This document shows, piece after piece, positions 34,010 through 46,734 of a stretch of 64,000 nt of DNA. The notes under the pieces were generated by a model. That model saw nothing but the letters and a program-made list of their open reading frames with translations. It did not search any database and had not been told where the DNA came from. The stretch is from Vandiemenella viatica (Eukaryota; Arthropoda; Insecta; Orthoptera; Morabidae), in contig CM061921.1 of NCBI GenBank assembly GCA_031002005.1, positions 173,236,935 to 173,300,934 on the forward strand, given 5' to 3'. The stretch's first letter is position 1. Every line of letters begins with the position of its first letter. A program made the translations under genes and the position numbers.

Positions 34010-34780
34010 TGTTAGTAAGTTAGCAGCACACCTCGGTGAAATAAACATTATCTCTTCAATAAAGAGAGCCACCAGCTTAGAGACAAAAGCAATAAAGTTG
34101 CTCGATCGAGACCTGCCGGGTGCATGTTTGGTTTTAGTTGCTATACTGATCGTGGGTTCCCCATTCTACGCATGCCAATAAAAGTATCAACAATATGAGA
34201 AACCGACTTCTAAAATTTCGTGATTTTCGCAGCTGTCATATTCAAATTAAACATAATAGTCTGTGGATTGACGTGCTTTTCCCTTTCTGATGTTTCGATC
34301 TCCAACTACTCCAAGAGAAAAGTACTCCTTATGATGAAAAATATATCGAAATGTCTGAGAGAGAAACGAATGGACGCAACAGAACAACCAACAAATCTAT
34401 AAGTTCACGAGTTCCCGTCACCAACACGCTATGCCTTGTGGCGCGTGTGATATGCGTGTTGGATGGGTGAAATCTTATGAGTTAGCGTCACCATCTGTAA
34501 TAGCTATAAGTATTACGTGATACGCTTGGATATATAAAAATGAATGTTTTTTTCCAATGTTCTTCTTACAAACACACAGTTTCTATCCGATTTTGATGGA
34601 ACTTTGCATATTTATACTTTAAAACAAACAGAAAATCACTGTTTACGTTTGATTTACAAAAACTTAGACCCTCTCCTCCTTTCTCCCCTCACCTTAATTT
34701 CTGTTAACGTTGTTCATACAAACCAACAGAGATTATCTGATTTTGATAGTACTTAGCACACGTATCCTTCAAAACAAGGT
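34010..34780. other. no recognised gene
   Basis: Contains a diverged pair of short repeats (AAACACACAGTTTCTATCCGATTTTGATGG near 34570 and CAAACCAACAGAGATTATCTGATTTTGATAG near 34715, cited here only as similar). No gene. Confidence 0.35.
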
Positions 34781-34782
34781 GG

Positions 34783-35010
34783 CCAGGTAGCTAAGCGGTT
34801 AAGGCGCTTATTTCCTCTTTCGGGACGTGGTTTATCCCTTGGTGAGCAGGAATTTTTAGGGTTTGTATTCGAATATATTAGATACGCCGGGACGTTCTGT
34901 GCCTCTGATTCCACGTTAAACTGTAGTCCCCTGAGGAAAGGAATTGGCCTTCCTGCTTCTGACACAATAGCTTGGTACATCTCCTTTCGGAAGATTCGGC
35001 CAACCTTCGG
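34783..35010 (+). mobile_element. tRNA-headed SINE with the shared core
   Basis: The head reads GGTAGCTAAGCGGTTAAGGCGC (Leu/Ser-type A box). It is followed by a region with GGGACGTTCTGTGCCTC, GATTCCACGTTAAACTGTAG and TCCCC that aligns with the cores at 27740 and 35285. The 3' part (AAGATTCGGCCAACCTTCGG) differs. Confidence 0.6.
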
Positions 35011-35135
35011 GTTGTGGACTAAGTTAGATTTTTAGTTTTGAAGTGAAAACTTCTTTAGGCACGTTGGACGATTTCTCGATGGATAAAATCTTATGAGTTC
35101 GCGTCACCGACATGCTAATGTTAACAGAATATCTG

Positions 35136-35445
35136 TAGCGATCTGGTGGCTCACTGGTTAATGTGCCTGACTGTGGAATGATAGGTCCCCAGTTCAAATC
35201 CCTGTCTCGGTGGGATTTTCATAGACCCTTTATCCGACTTTCACCCATGGTACAGCTCGCTGTGTAATGTGAAGTACGTCAGAACGCTTCCGTGGTTCGG
35301 ATTCCAAGATAAACTGTAGGTTCCCCATACCTGGTAGCACTACCGCGATAGGTTAAGGCGGGTAAAACAGAGGCGGAATGCGGAGTCAATAGAAACCTTG
35401 TCACCAGTTGATTAAGACCACATGGAATTATTATTATTATTTAGT
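35136..35445 (+). mobile_element. tRNA-headed SINE with the shared core, most complete copy
   Basis: The head has an A box (TGGCTCACTGGTTAATG) and B box (CAGTTCAAATCCC). The core has TACGTCAGAACGC, GTGGTTCGGATTCCA and CTGTAGGTTCCCC, and the 3' part runs to GACCACATGG. The tail is (ATT)n at about 35428-35441, which hints at a LINE partner with an ATT-type tail such as the CR1-like LINE here. Confidence 0.7.
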
Positions 35446-38004
35446 ATATCTGTAGCTACAACAATGATGGGTCGCATAAGTTTTCACTTCTGTCGGCAGT
35501 CCCCAATGATTGCCAATTAGTTTTTTAATTAATATGAAGTACGCTTTATATGAATGCAAATACAACACAGTAGATGGATGTTAGGCCGAAAATACCAAGG
35601 CGTTTCTATTTTTAAAACGCAGGATCACCGTTACTCAGCTGTGGGTGTATGTTTTCTTTCAGTACATTTATTTACCCGTCTGAATATCATTACGAGTTAA
35701 ACCGAATGATATTAGATTTAATAATGTGGATACTTCATCTTATTCGTTTCATACCATTTCCACGTTAATGCCGTAATTAATATAATTTTCAGCGGATTTT
35801 AGTCATATGAGCCAGATGGTTTTATTTCTGTTGTCCAAATATAATTGTCCTCAATTTTTTGATCGAATCCCAGACATAAACTAGTATAACCTATTGAATA
35901 CAGTGATCAAAAATGTCCATTAACCATTACGTAGCTCTTAAAAGTGCTAAACTGACAGTGGTATAGTTTCACAGCAATTTGGATAAGTGATTTTTCATTG
36001 CGAGTGAACTGCTGTCATCCCGGTGCTTAAGCAGTTAATGTTGGGACACTTCGTTCTACCTCTCCTAATTTCAGATGAAAACAGGGGTAGACGAATCAAA
36101 ATGGCAATGGCTGAGTTCCTTGCCCACAGTCCCACGCTGTCACGTCGTCGATGAGTTGTAGAAATCCAATTAAAATAATGTATTGAAGGATAACAGTTAA
36201 CTTTTATTCATTTTTCTCCCAATTATGTAAGTCGGTGTTTCAGTTCCTCGTAAACATTGTATGAAGAGAAACTTTACTTTTCACTCAAAACTGCTTATAA
36301 CGATTTTATCAGTGTTCAAAGAGGGCCTTTTTTGCATAGTGTCATTTTTCAATGTACAATTAACACGTATTTGCATAGTGTTGCTACTGGTTCATAATTT
36401 AGTGCAATTTTTTTTTTGTCTCGAAGTGATATAAATGTATTAGCAGTGAAAGTTTTATTCGGTCGTTTATTTGCTTAGAATAATTTTCTTCATATTGGCA
36501 GCTGAAGAATTAGAAGCAGTTACGAAAAGTGGCATGCGGTAAGCTGTTAATTCTGAAACGCAAAGCGGAGATTTTGTTATGTAACTAACCTGTTTCTTAT
36601 ATTCCTCAGTAAGAATCTCACACTGCTTCACAATCGTTATATGCAGAACGTAAACGACCGTATCAAATCATGCTTCGTTACCCTACATAGCAGTAGAATA
36701 ACACTATTATAATTTCATTTTTGAGCGATTGTTTGTATTTCAAACCTTCACCCCCAATTTAGTTACCCTACTTTGATATTCGGTATTGCAACAGGGTATT
36801 AGGAATATTTGCTTGTGTGAGGTTTAGAGACCGTATCTTGCCGGATTTGCGAGGTACAGCTCAGTGGTCACTTAATTGATTTCTGTACTTGGATACTCCA
36901 CACAATAGATGAGCCTGTCCCGGGATAACAGTAAGCAAGCGTCTGTTTGCCATAATGGCAGTGTATTCCCTAGGATGTGTCACCAGTCAATGGAATGAAA
37001 GGATCCTGGGAATAACAAGACGACATCCTTGGCTCAGGCATTCACTTTCAATTAACTACGCGAATTTTCAAATAGCAGGTTGCCGAACAGTCATGATGTG
37101 TAGGGATTCTTTCCCAAAACACGATAAGGAACTTTAGCCAACATAATTTCACCCTGAGGAATAGGGTTTCTTAGCGAGTCAATCAACGATGTAAAAATAT
37201 TGGCATGATCCTGAAGTTATTTCAATTTTTTTCGCAGGTTACCGAAAATGTCAGAAAGAGGCGTGTCTTGATACAGAATGGTGGGAGAAGAACACAGGAG
37301 CCGGACAATGAAAGAAAATTGGGGGTGTTACGTTCTCCGTCTTCGTGCAGAGAAGATATTATTTGAACGTAAGCAGGGCGTATAGAACGTTACGACATTA
37401 TATACCCTGAAGCGACATGCAGCTTGAGTTTGACATAAGCTAATTGCTACATCACAACCGCTGTCGCTACTGTAGTTACCACAAGGTAATTCGTTTCCAC
37501 GAACAAACTGTATGCGTCATTGATTCATTGATTTAACGGCCTTGGTAGAAATCCTGCGTGATTAAGTAGCTCTATTAACTGAGCGAGAGCGTTAATGTGT
37601 TGAAGGACGGTACAATTTACATATCACTTTCGAACCTCTCAGTTTATAAATACAAATTTTGAATCATTCTGGCGCCCTTATAACGTGTTTAACCTGGCTT
37701 CGTTTTTGTAAAGATCGCTTTCTGCGTGGAGAAGATTAGAGAAATTGTTATAAAAAATTTTAATATTTTTATTATGTTTATTTCCTGTCCGTGTATCGTG
37801 TTCTGTTAGATATTTTAATCTGTCGGTTCAATGTAGGACGAGGCACTGCTTTATTTAATTTTTAAAATTTTCTTGCATTCATGTTATCAGAAAATATTCA
37901 TCCATCTGTAAGCTTTACGAGTAACAAATGACAGTTTCATTGGTAAATGGCAACGGCAATTTTCACCCTATTTCCTTGAAGCACATTCACATTAACATTT
38001 CACA

Positions 38005-38072
38005 TTCACTGTTGGTATTTAAAATTAATTATGAAAATTAATTTAATAATTAATTTTAAATACCAGTGAAGG
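38005..38072. repeat. near-perfect inverted repeat with arms of about 27 bp
   Basis: GGTATTTAAAATTAATTAT on the left is perfectly mirrored by ATAATTAATTTTAAATACC on the right. The match extends outward through CACTG with a 2-base bulge. The spacer is about 13 bases. The stem is AT-only apart from the outer bases. Confidence 0.9.
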
Positions 38073-38983
38073 TAGTGCGGGGCAGCTGGTCAACTTATCC
38101 AAAACGCGTAAATAGTAAATTTAGCTTAGCCCAACCAACTATTCACTACAGTATTCTCTGTTAACTGGGATTGTTGTTCATTCTAAACATAAATACATTA
38201 TTCTATAAGTTCCGCTGTGTGGTTATCTTCGAAGATTGTGATTGAAAGGTGCGATGAATAAAGTTTTGTTTTCCTCTACTTTTCACCGTACAATTCTGAC
38301 GGTTTCTCCTTTTCCACTTTTTGATTATACTTGACACTATAGAGGGACATGAAGCCTGGTATGTTATTTTGTGAAAGTGCGTAAATTTTTTTAATATGTG
38401 TGACAGTGCACACTTTATGTTTAGTTACCAATCAATCACTATAAGCAATTTGACTCCCCATGACCCTCATCACAACCAATGTCTCATTTGTTTTCATTCC
38501 TGAAAGTCACATTCACAAGAAGTGAACTGTTCTTTCTTGTTCTTAACATTCCTTAGCATATTGAAGATAACACGTTCATATTAGCAATGTAACGCTTGTT
38601 TGACTTACAGTCGGAGAGTTTGGGCGATAAAAACACGGTGTACTTAATTGCGATCTGAAAGGGCAGGCAGTTAAAATTGTAGAATAAAGGTTACTTTTTG
38701 GCGTTTAATTCAGTCGCACCGACATCCTGCCATATTTTTATGTAGGAGGTTACCTGCTCCTGTAAGCAGCTTTAGAAAGATTCAAAACAATAACTTTCCT
38801 ACAATATTAGCTAAATGTAAATGTTAACATAAAATTCATTTTTCTATCGGAAACAATATTATCCATTCTTTTAGATTTTTTTTAGCGTGAAAAATAAAGC
38901 TTATTTAAATTATTTGTTACAGCAGGCTCAGTAATGGAGGTGAGAAACATCTCGCAAATTTATGGCAAAGGACATAATCCTTT

Positions 38984-38986
<3 letters not shown>

Positions 38987-39050
<64 letters not shown>
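38987..39050. repeat. 64-base T homopolymer
   Basis: Uninterrupted run of 64 T, the longest homopolymer in the window. No SINE body adjoins it on either side. Confidence 0.9.
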
Positions 39051-39053
<3 letters not shown>

Positions 39054-39719
39054 GTAAACTTCGGTTTTCGGTGTCTGATACTTTCTCCCAAAGAATTCCA
39101 AGGAAGAATAGTCAGGAGGGGTTTTTACGAAGTAGAACACAGACGATAATTGAAAAGTTAGAAACCAATAAACCTACTTTCACCTTGGTAATGCAGCTGT
39201 AGATTGGACGGTAATGATTATAAATATTCAAATATTCATGAAGATGGATTAGAGATTGTCTTGCCATATACTGATGACTTATGTCGCATGTTTTGTATGA
39301 TATCACATGGAATAAATAAGATGTTTATCTCTTGCATTTGCATATTCTTATCATCAAATGTTAAAACTTATGCAGGTGAAATTTGGACTGCTGTTAAGAA
39401 GATGATTCTCTACCACTGGCCACAGTGAAACCCTGGTTGTGCTTTAACTGTCTAGTTACTGATAAATTCTTTTACGATTGTTAATTACGTAGCTGTTGAA
39501 ATTGGGATTTAAACTTCAGTAATTAGTTAGTGGACCACATCCGGCGAGTTTGATGACTCCCCTAGAGGGCAGGGTGCAACTCATAATGTTGTGATATGTT
39601 ATTGTGTCGGACCTCCCCTCGCTCCTGGCGCGTGTTTCATTGAATTTATGTGGGTAGGGAAGCTGTAACCCCGCGAGTGCGAGGTCCCTACTTGTAAATA
39701 GTTTCAACGCACATACTTG

Positions 39720-40639
39720 TTGCTTTACCACCTCCTTCCCTTAGCTCAGAATCCTTTTCAGACTCTCCATGAGACCAATCCAATAATTTTATTTTGCTTC
39801 CTTCTCTTAGACACACTATTATCGTCCGTATTTCCCGCACTATCGTTTCGTTTTATACTCTCTATTCCATTCCTCCTGATTTGACAGATAATTTACTATT
39901 TCCGATTCATCGTTTTTCACAGGTGAGCTTATATCATGAGTGTTGTTTCCTAAAACTTTTGCGTATGCCCCCTCTGGCATTATATTTTCTTCGTCATTAT
40001 TCCCATCGTATTAACTTACTAGAAAAAAACTTTATCTCTTCATTTTCATCATTATTTAACATTCAATTTTTTTCATCATAATCGTCATCGTACTATCAGC
40101 GCCGCTGCGCGACTTTAGGTTCTCTTCTTGACTATCGTCTCTCTCGTCACGCTTTACTCTTGTTTACTCTCCCATTTTTCTCTATCGATTTATCTTTATA
40201 CAAGCTCGTCTAAAGACACTTTTCCACTTAAGTATGATTTTTTTCGCCCTTTGGAAACATTCTTCTCGATTTTCGCCTTTCCACACGTCGATTTCATGCA
40301 ACTTTTTTTAATTCCTTCTTCCTGTCAACTAAACTCAAAATTCTTGGAATAGTCTGTGGCTCTCTTTCATCTAATGACTCAAATCATTCCCATCATTGAA
40401 GTGGTTCTTCTTCTATCACAGAGCGTGGCGGGTGAACGGTTAACGCTCTGACCATGCATTCGAGAGCACGCTGGTTCGAATCCCCGTCCGGTCATCCAGA
40501 ATTCCATTGTTTCCCCAGAGCACTCCAGGCGAATGCCGGGATGTTTCCTTCAAAAGGCTATGGCCGAATTTCTTCCCGTTCCTCGTCCCCAGTCCCATCC
40601 ACCTCTAATGACCTCGATGTCGACGAGGCGTAAAACCAT

Positions 40640-40676
<37 letters not shown>

Positions 40677-42430
40677 TCTTTCAACACTTGCGTATTCTCT
40701 TTGCCAAGTGATCCCTCATAAGCATGCGATACGGTACCGCGGCTCACCTTCACTGTATTTCGTCCATCTCATTTCACCTGCTTAGTGTCCGTGTCTTCGT
40801 TATTCAGGTTGGACTTGTCTTTTCGTTCATTCGGTTCTGTCTCTGCTGTTCGGATCTGATATTCCCGTCGTTCTTCCTGAATCATGCCTGTTACCTTCTC
40901 GCCGTCTGGCCATTATTGTGATACACCCATTCCGTTACCACCATAGTTCATACTGAATTGCTCCTCTCGATTGTATCCAAATGCACGTCCTCTGTCTTTC
41001 GTAAAACTATCACGCGATAGCATTTGAAATGATCTATCATTGTTCCTATAGTTGTTCCTTCTTTCGTCCTGTGACTCATGTTCGTTGGTGCTGCTCCATC
41101 GATCTAACACTTCAACAGCATCGAGAAAATATTCTATACTCTTCCACTGGTTTATAATCAGTTTTCCCTGTACAGGTGAGGGCAATTTTTTTCTGAAATA
41201 CCTCTATCGTCTAATAGTTTTCTATCTCCTTGTCAAGATAACGTGGCTCTCTTAATACTGCTTCAGAAAAGTTTCTCATGCTTCCGTCACGTCTACTGTA
41301 CTATCGGCAGCTCCAAAAATCTCTTTTTACTCTTCTTTGCTTCTTCTGAGACCAATACTGGCTCAAAAATAGCCATAAAAATTCTTCATAATTATTACAC
41401 TCCTCAGTACTTTCACAACTCCAAGCAACCTCACAGCATATTTCTGACATATTTTACTTTGTCAACATCCATCCTCTCCCGAGGCAAACCGTTCTTATAG
41501 GCTCTTACAAACTCTACTGGATGCACTCCTCTCTCGGGCTCTGGTAGTTTAATGTGATTCCTATTAATATTTCCATTTCGCAAAGTAGCGACACCTCGCC
41601 CTTCTGCTTCCTCACTCTTCCCGCATATCTTTTTTGTCTCCATTCACCTGTACCTCCATCTGGTTGACTACTGCTACTTTACACCCCCCTTAACTTCGTT
41701 ATCGATGATCATTAATCTCTCTCCTATTCTTGAGACTCTGTTTGTTACTGTTTCTTCAACCCTTTTTCACAAACTTTCTTATTCTTGTAAACAATTTTAT
41801 TTTCTTCTTTCATGGCCCCTTTTGTCATTGTGTAGTGCATACATTTTCTTCGCTTCTTCTTCGGTATTTATAAACCATTGCCATTTCCATATCCACATTC
41901 ACTATGATATCCCCATTCAGCATCAGCTTTAAATCATCTATCTTCTGGTCATTCCTCTCTTCTACTTTTTGAATACCCTATTCAATTTTTTAACATAATA
42001 TCCTGCCTTACCACCAGAATTTCCTTTGTAATTTCTGCTGTTCTTTGTTTTAACTCCTCGCTCATTCTTTCTGCTGTTTGTTTTCACTCCCCTCCTCATT
42101 TTTTTCTATTAAGGCAATTAACATCGAAAATTCACGCCCTTTCTATGTTTGAGCATGAATTGGTTCATTACCCATTACTTTCTCTCGAATATTACCCTGG
42201 TTGATTGGTACTGCTGTAGACGTAATATTCTCAATGTAATTTTTCACCTCGCTGTCACTTCTCCCAACGCTACTGCCTTCGATATTACCAATATCTCTGA
42301 CTGATTCCTCTTCTCCCTACGCTAGCGCTGATACTTCTATCATAATTTTTAAACACTCCTTTAACTCAATTTCCCCACATATTTATATCGGACCACACTA
42401 TCCCAGAACTTTCACTTTCAAAAATGGAAT
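39720..42430 (-). pseudogene. gag region of an LTR retrotransposon, decayed
   Basis: Minus-strand frames give PEPERGVHPVEFVRAYKNG, VDKVKYVRNML and, after frame shifts, a tract with SQYWSQKKQRRVKRDFW and LPSPVQGKLIINQWKSIEYFL. It ends in an Arg/Asn-rich tail (NNYRNNDRSFQ). This pattern is that of insect gypsy-type capsid proteins (P.F.G....P..F.......; L.G.A..W; F...YW). A Glu/Lys-rich region precedes it. No zinc knuckle, protease or LTR was found. A SINE interrupts it at 40421-40673. The family call is inference. Confidence 0.5.
40421..40673 (+). mobile_element. SINE, older subfamily, inside the gag remnant
   Basis: A plus-strand copy with an intact B box (GGTTCGAATCC), a body ending CTCTAATGACCTCGATGTCG and ACGAGGCGTAAAA, and a 31-base A tail. 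It is the oldest-type sequence that still has a long pure tail. The flanks do not show a clear duplication. Confidence 0.9.
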
Positions 42431-44692
42431 AATTAATTTCTTCAACACCTAGCTTTTATTCAGCATTACATCTGACCAATTCCCCTCTATTAAGTTCAAA
42501 ATTAAAAGATTAAATCTCATAAGCTACTGCACTACGTAAAAAATAATCCTGCGAAATCCCACGACAATACAGCACTTTAAAATTCAATTCAAATCAATCA
42601 AACGCTGTTTTCAACGCAGATAGAATTCAAAATGTGTTTCAAAACCCATTCAGAACTTACTTACTTTACAAAAAAATAGCTGCAACACTGTGAAATTGAT
42701 TTAAAACGTGTGTTACAGCTCAAATTTGGCAGCGCTGAAAAAATCAAACAGTTACATGCATACAAAAATTTACCATTTTATTTGCTTTAACCTCCGTGTT
42801 TAATTGTATTTGTTCTTTTTATTTCATTAGCTAAAGGCTTTCACAGCATCTATGACGAACCTATACAGTTACTATTTCAAACATATTTTTACATTCACAT
42901 TTCAAATCTATCATTCACATTTCAAATCTATCATTTACAATTTCAACAAACAATATTCATTTACCTTTATTCTCTTTTAAACACTTTTCTTTTAATTTGT
43001 CTGCCCAATGTCCAATATATGGTTACTCACAAAATTTACTGATAAACATTCCAAGCAAACTTTCTCCGCTGTAATTATTTCTATGAAACTGCAATTTCGG
43101 CCCAAAAATTTGTTGTTCATGTACTTTCCAAAGCTGTGATGACCTTTCCTTCGTAGATACCTGATAATTGCAGCCGATGATTTTTGCTGCTGCTGACTAA
43201 TGTTCTCCGATACTGATTCCGACTGATGATCCCGATTCGTTAAGCAATGAGCTAATTACACCACTAATCCTTGCACAAGGACCGACAAATTGCAAGGATC
43301 CTACTTGCACTCCACTTACGCGTCATAATTTATGGTTCATTAATACCGTATGTAAAATCATCTATTTACGAGTTCCGAAAAAAAATGCAGTTCTAATTTT
43401 ACTTTAAATAATATCAGCCCAAATAGAAAACGTTAGCACGCTGATAAATGACTTATGGCCCAATATAGTCATTACTCGCGTACATGCTACCACCTTGCTT
43501 AACATTTTTAAACGTTAATTTTCTGGAATTAAATTATTAGTAATTGTTGTCAAACACAATTACCGCTACATCTGTACTTTAATCGACTGTATGCCTACTA
43601 TCTGCAAGAATAACACCCCTACGATTACACTCATTTACATAAGCTATAAAACTGAACAAAAGTAATATGTCACTGACACACACAACACGTTCCACACCTT
43701 TTACAATACCACACACATTCTGTTCTTCGCCAGCCAGCGCCCAACTGTTACCTCGAGTTACTTGCACTCCTGCCAACTTCTTAGAGCTTAAATGCTACAA
43801 ATTATTTGAAACTACCCCTCTACACTACACAAACTACTTATGCTGTGAAGCCTAATATTAAATACATTTATATACAACAAATTAAATTGTTTACATTTAT
43901 CCATGATGTCATATGTTAACGACTGACGAAATGGGAGCCTCACATGACGCTTGTAGTCTCCCTGGAATATGACACTGGCTCTAGTACATAGAAAATGTTT
44001 CTCTTTTTACACCCTCAGTGATTGTCAGGTTTGAGTTTTTCCCTTCTAGTATTTAATCTTGTCTGTGTGGCATCATATCTTTCATTTTTAATGTCGCAGT
44101 GTCTTAACTGGAGAAACACTTGCCGATGGACTGTAAATTTTAAACTTGTGTAAAATACGGAACTCTTTAAGGCTCGTTACAATACTAAGATCCCCTATCC
44201 GTCATTTTCATTTCTTTCATTTCTTCCTACCAAGCCCGCACGGTACAATTTGTTACTCGCGAGTACGTCAACACGATGCCTGGTCTGGTCATTCAGATTT
44301 CGCTCTTTCATGGTTTCCTGAAGCCATTTATTCAATCGATATTCATAAAAACAATACGCAAATGAAATCATAGGAATTCTTTAGTCTGAGTTTTACACCG
44401 CGCTAATCTTGGAAGATGATAGTTGAGCAATCAGAATAGTATGTATACTAATGCGTTATTAGTAATTTAAAATATTTGAAACTGGCGTAACCAAAATGTA
44501 AAAAACATATATTAGGCAGAGATGTAGATACTAATCGCCAAGGAAGTGCTAAACCTAAGCTAATTTCGCTAGCGATTGAAATTTTTGGAAGAATTGCGAT
44601 TTCTAAGCGAAAACATAGATTTAAATATTTTATTTGATGTACGAGGCGGTTTCACTACATAAAAACGAATTTAAATTTATCAACTGAGCACT
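42431..44692. other. no recognised gene
   Basis: AT-rich. A short duplicated piece (ACATTTCAAATCTATCATT) occurs at about 42897-42940. The 5' end of the minus-strand LTR element should lie here, but I cannot identify an LTR. Confidence 0.4.
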
Positions 44693-45263
44693 CTTTAAGC
44701 CAAGGCTACTCAACCTTTTTAACAGTAGGGCGAAATGGACGATCCTAAAATCTCTGGCGGGCCACAGAGTCAATTTTTGTTTCTTTTAATAAACAATGAT
44801 TCTAAAAGTCTTGTGCAACCAAAAAAATCCTATATTCTGAAATTTAACTGTCGTTTATTTAAATAATACAATAAATAGCATCTTCTGCCAAATAAAGAAA
44901 CAAAATTCAATGTAACAAAAATCAAAATCTAAAAAAAAACCCTAAGGTAACTGGTACATTCAATGTGATTTCTGACATTGTTTCTGTTTTAATAATTTTC
45001 CTATGTTAGGCGTCAGATCAGATGTAACAGTAACAACAAGTCACAAATATGTTGGTCAGTTAGAGATGCGCGGTATTTATCTTTTACATACTTAAGATCT
45101 AAAAAAGCCCTTTCGTAAACATATGTTGATCCGAAACTACTTACGAATTGAAAGGCCAGGTCAGTTATTGCAGGAAGGTCTTCTTTTGGTACCAGTTTCC
45201 AAAAATCTGCTAAATCTTCTGAACAATTTTGTAACTTAGAAGATACTCTTTCTGAGAAACAAT

Positions 45264-45307
<44 letters not shown>

Positions 45308-46684
45308 ATTTCAGTGAGTTCCAACTGAATATTGGCAGGATAACTGATTATTTCATTCAAATTGATTATGAAAGGATTCACAAAAAAATTAATATTTTGT
45401 TTTTTACTTTCAAAATGCTGGAATCTGCTCTCAAACGACTGTTATAAGCACCTAATTTTAAATTCGTACTTAGAAAAATTGACAGTGACAATATTGAGCT
45501 TCTCTTTTGTATCATTGAGTATGGGGAAAAGGTCAATGTTTTCTTTGGCTAAATTAAGTAAAAAAAGATTTAATTTAGCGTTGAATCCACTAATAAATGT
45601 AAACATTGTTGGCAGTGAACAATCTTTGCCTTATAATTTGAGATTTAAAATACTGAGGTAATTTGTAACGTCAACAAGATCACACAACAAGGATTTATTC
45701 TTCAGTAAATCAGTTTCCAAAGATGACCCACTTTTCCTCTAAAAATTCCAACACTTGTTCTCTCAAGCTGAAGAAATGTTTCAACATGTTGCCTCTTGAA
45801 AGCCATCGCAAAGATTCACTGATTTCTTTTTCAAATAAAAACCTGAATTGGCGTATGTGAAGAGCTTGTGCACGTATGCAGTTTATGTATCGTACTACCG
45901 GGTCTATAATATCATCCAACCTCATGTCTTTTGCACACAACTTCCTTGTGGATGATGCAATGCTATGAAAATAATGTTCGACTCAAGTAATTTTGTAACA
46001 AAGCTACGCAACGTTTGGTTTTGCCAGTCATTGTAGGTGCACCATCAGCGCAAATAGATATCAGTTTGTCCCATGAGAATTTTTTTCAACGCATTCCGTA
46101 ATTTTCATAAAAATATCTTTACCTTGGTTGTAGTTTCCAGTTGACTGAATTCTAATAAATCTTGAAATTTATTCCAATGTTTAATGCCGCACAAAAATAG
46201 CCAACGGAGATTTCCTGGTTAAAACGCAAGTTTCATCTAACGCCAACGAAAAGTATTTGAACTTTGTTTCGATCCCTTTGATCTGACCACTGACATCAAC
46301 TGACATGTCTTCACCCGTCTCGTAACATTGTGCCGTGAAAGTGAAAGACTGACGGCTTTAGCTTTGACGTTTTGACCATCACAATTATGTGCAAAGCTTG
46401 TCAAAGCCACTTTAGCAATTTATCCATCAGAAAATGGTTTATTCTTTTTCGCTAGAAGCAAAGAAATCTCGTAAGATGTTTTGATCATTGATTCAAGCTC
46501 GTCGTGCCTTTTGACTAAAATTTTATGTTGGTGGAAAAGTTTCAGTTTCTTCTTCTGTAAAAAATATTCTCTGATGGCACTACCAACAGGATACTCTTTT
46601 TCAAACGTATTATGATTTTGTTTGTAATGCCTTTCCCAATTATATTTTTTTTACAACGGCCACTGTAATGAAGCGCCTTATTTT

Positions 46685-46686
<2 letters not shown>

Positions 46687-46727
<41 letters not shown>
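46687..46727. repeat. (AT)n microsatellite at the array edge
   Basis: About 20 uninterrupted AT units directly before the satellite array. Confidence 0.95.
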
Positions 46728-46733
<6 letters not shown>

Positions 46734-46734
46734 C

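Larger units (their letters stand above)
35450..39715. other. 4.2 kb without a recognised gene
   Basis: AT-rich with only short frames. The two structures seen are the inverted repeat at 38005-38072 and the T run at 38987-39050. Confidence 0.4.

Noticed and set aside
38934..39149. Frame with a long poly-Phe stretch
   Set aside because: It is produced by the 64-base T run and has no coding context.
43730..43765. Sequence AGCGCCCAACTGTTACC resembling a tRNA-Lys primer-binding site
   Set aside because: It is on the plus strand, while the neighbouring gag is on the minus strand, and no LTR end precedes it. Probably chance.
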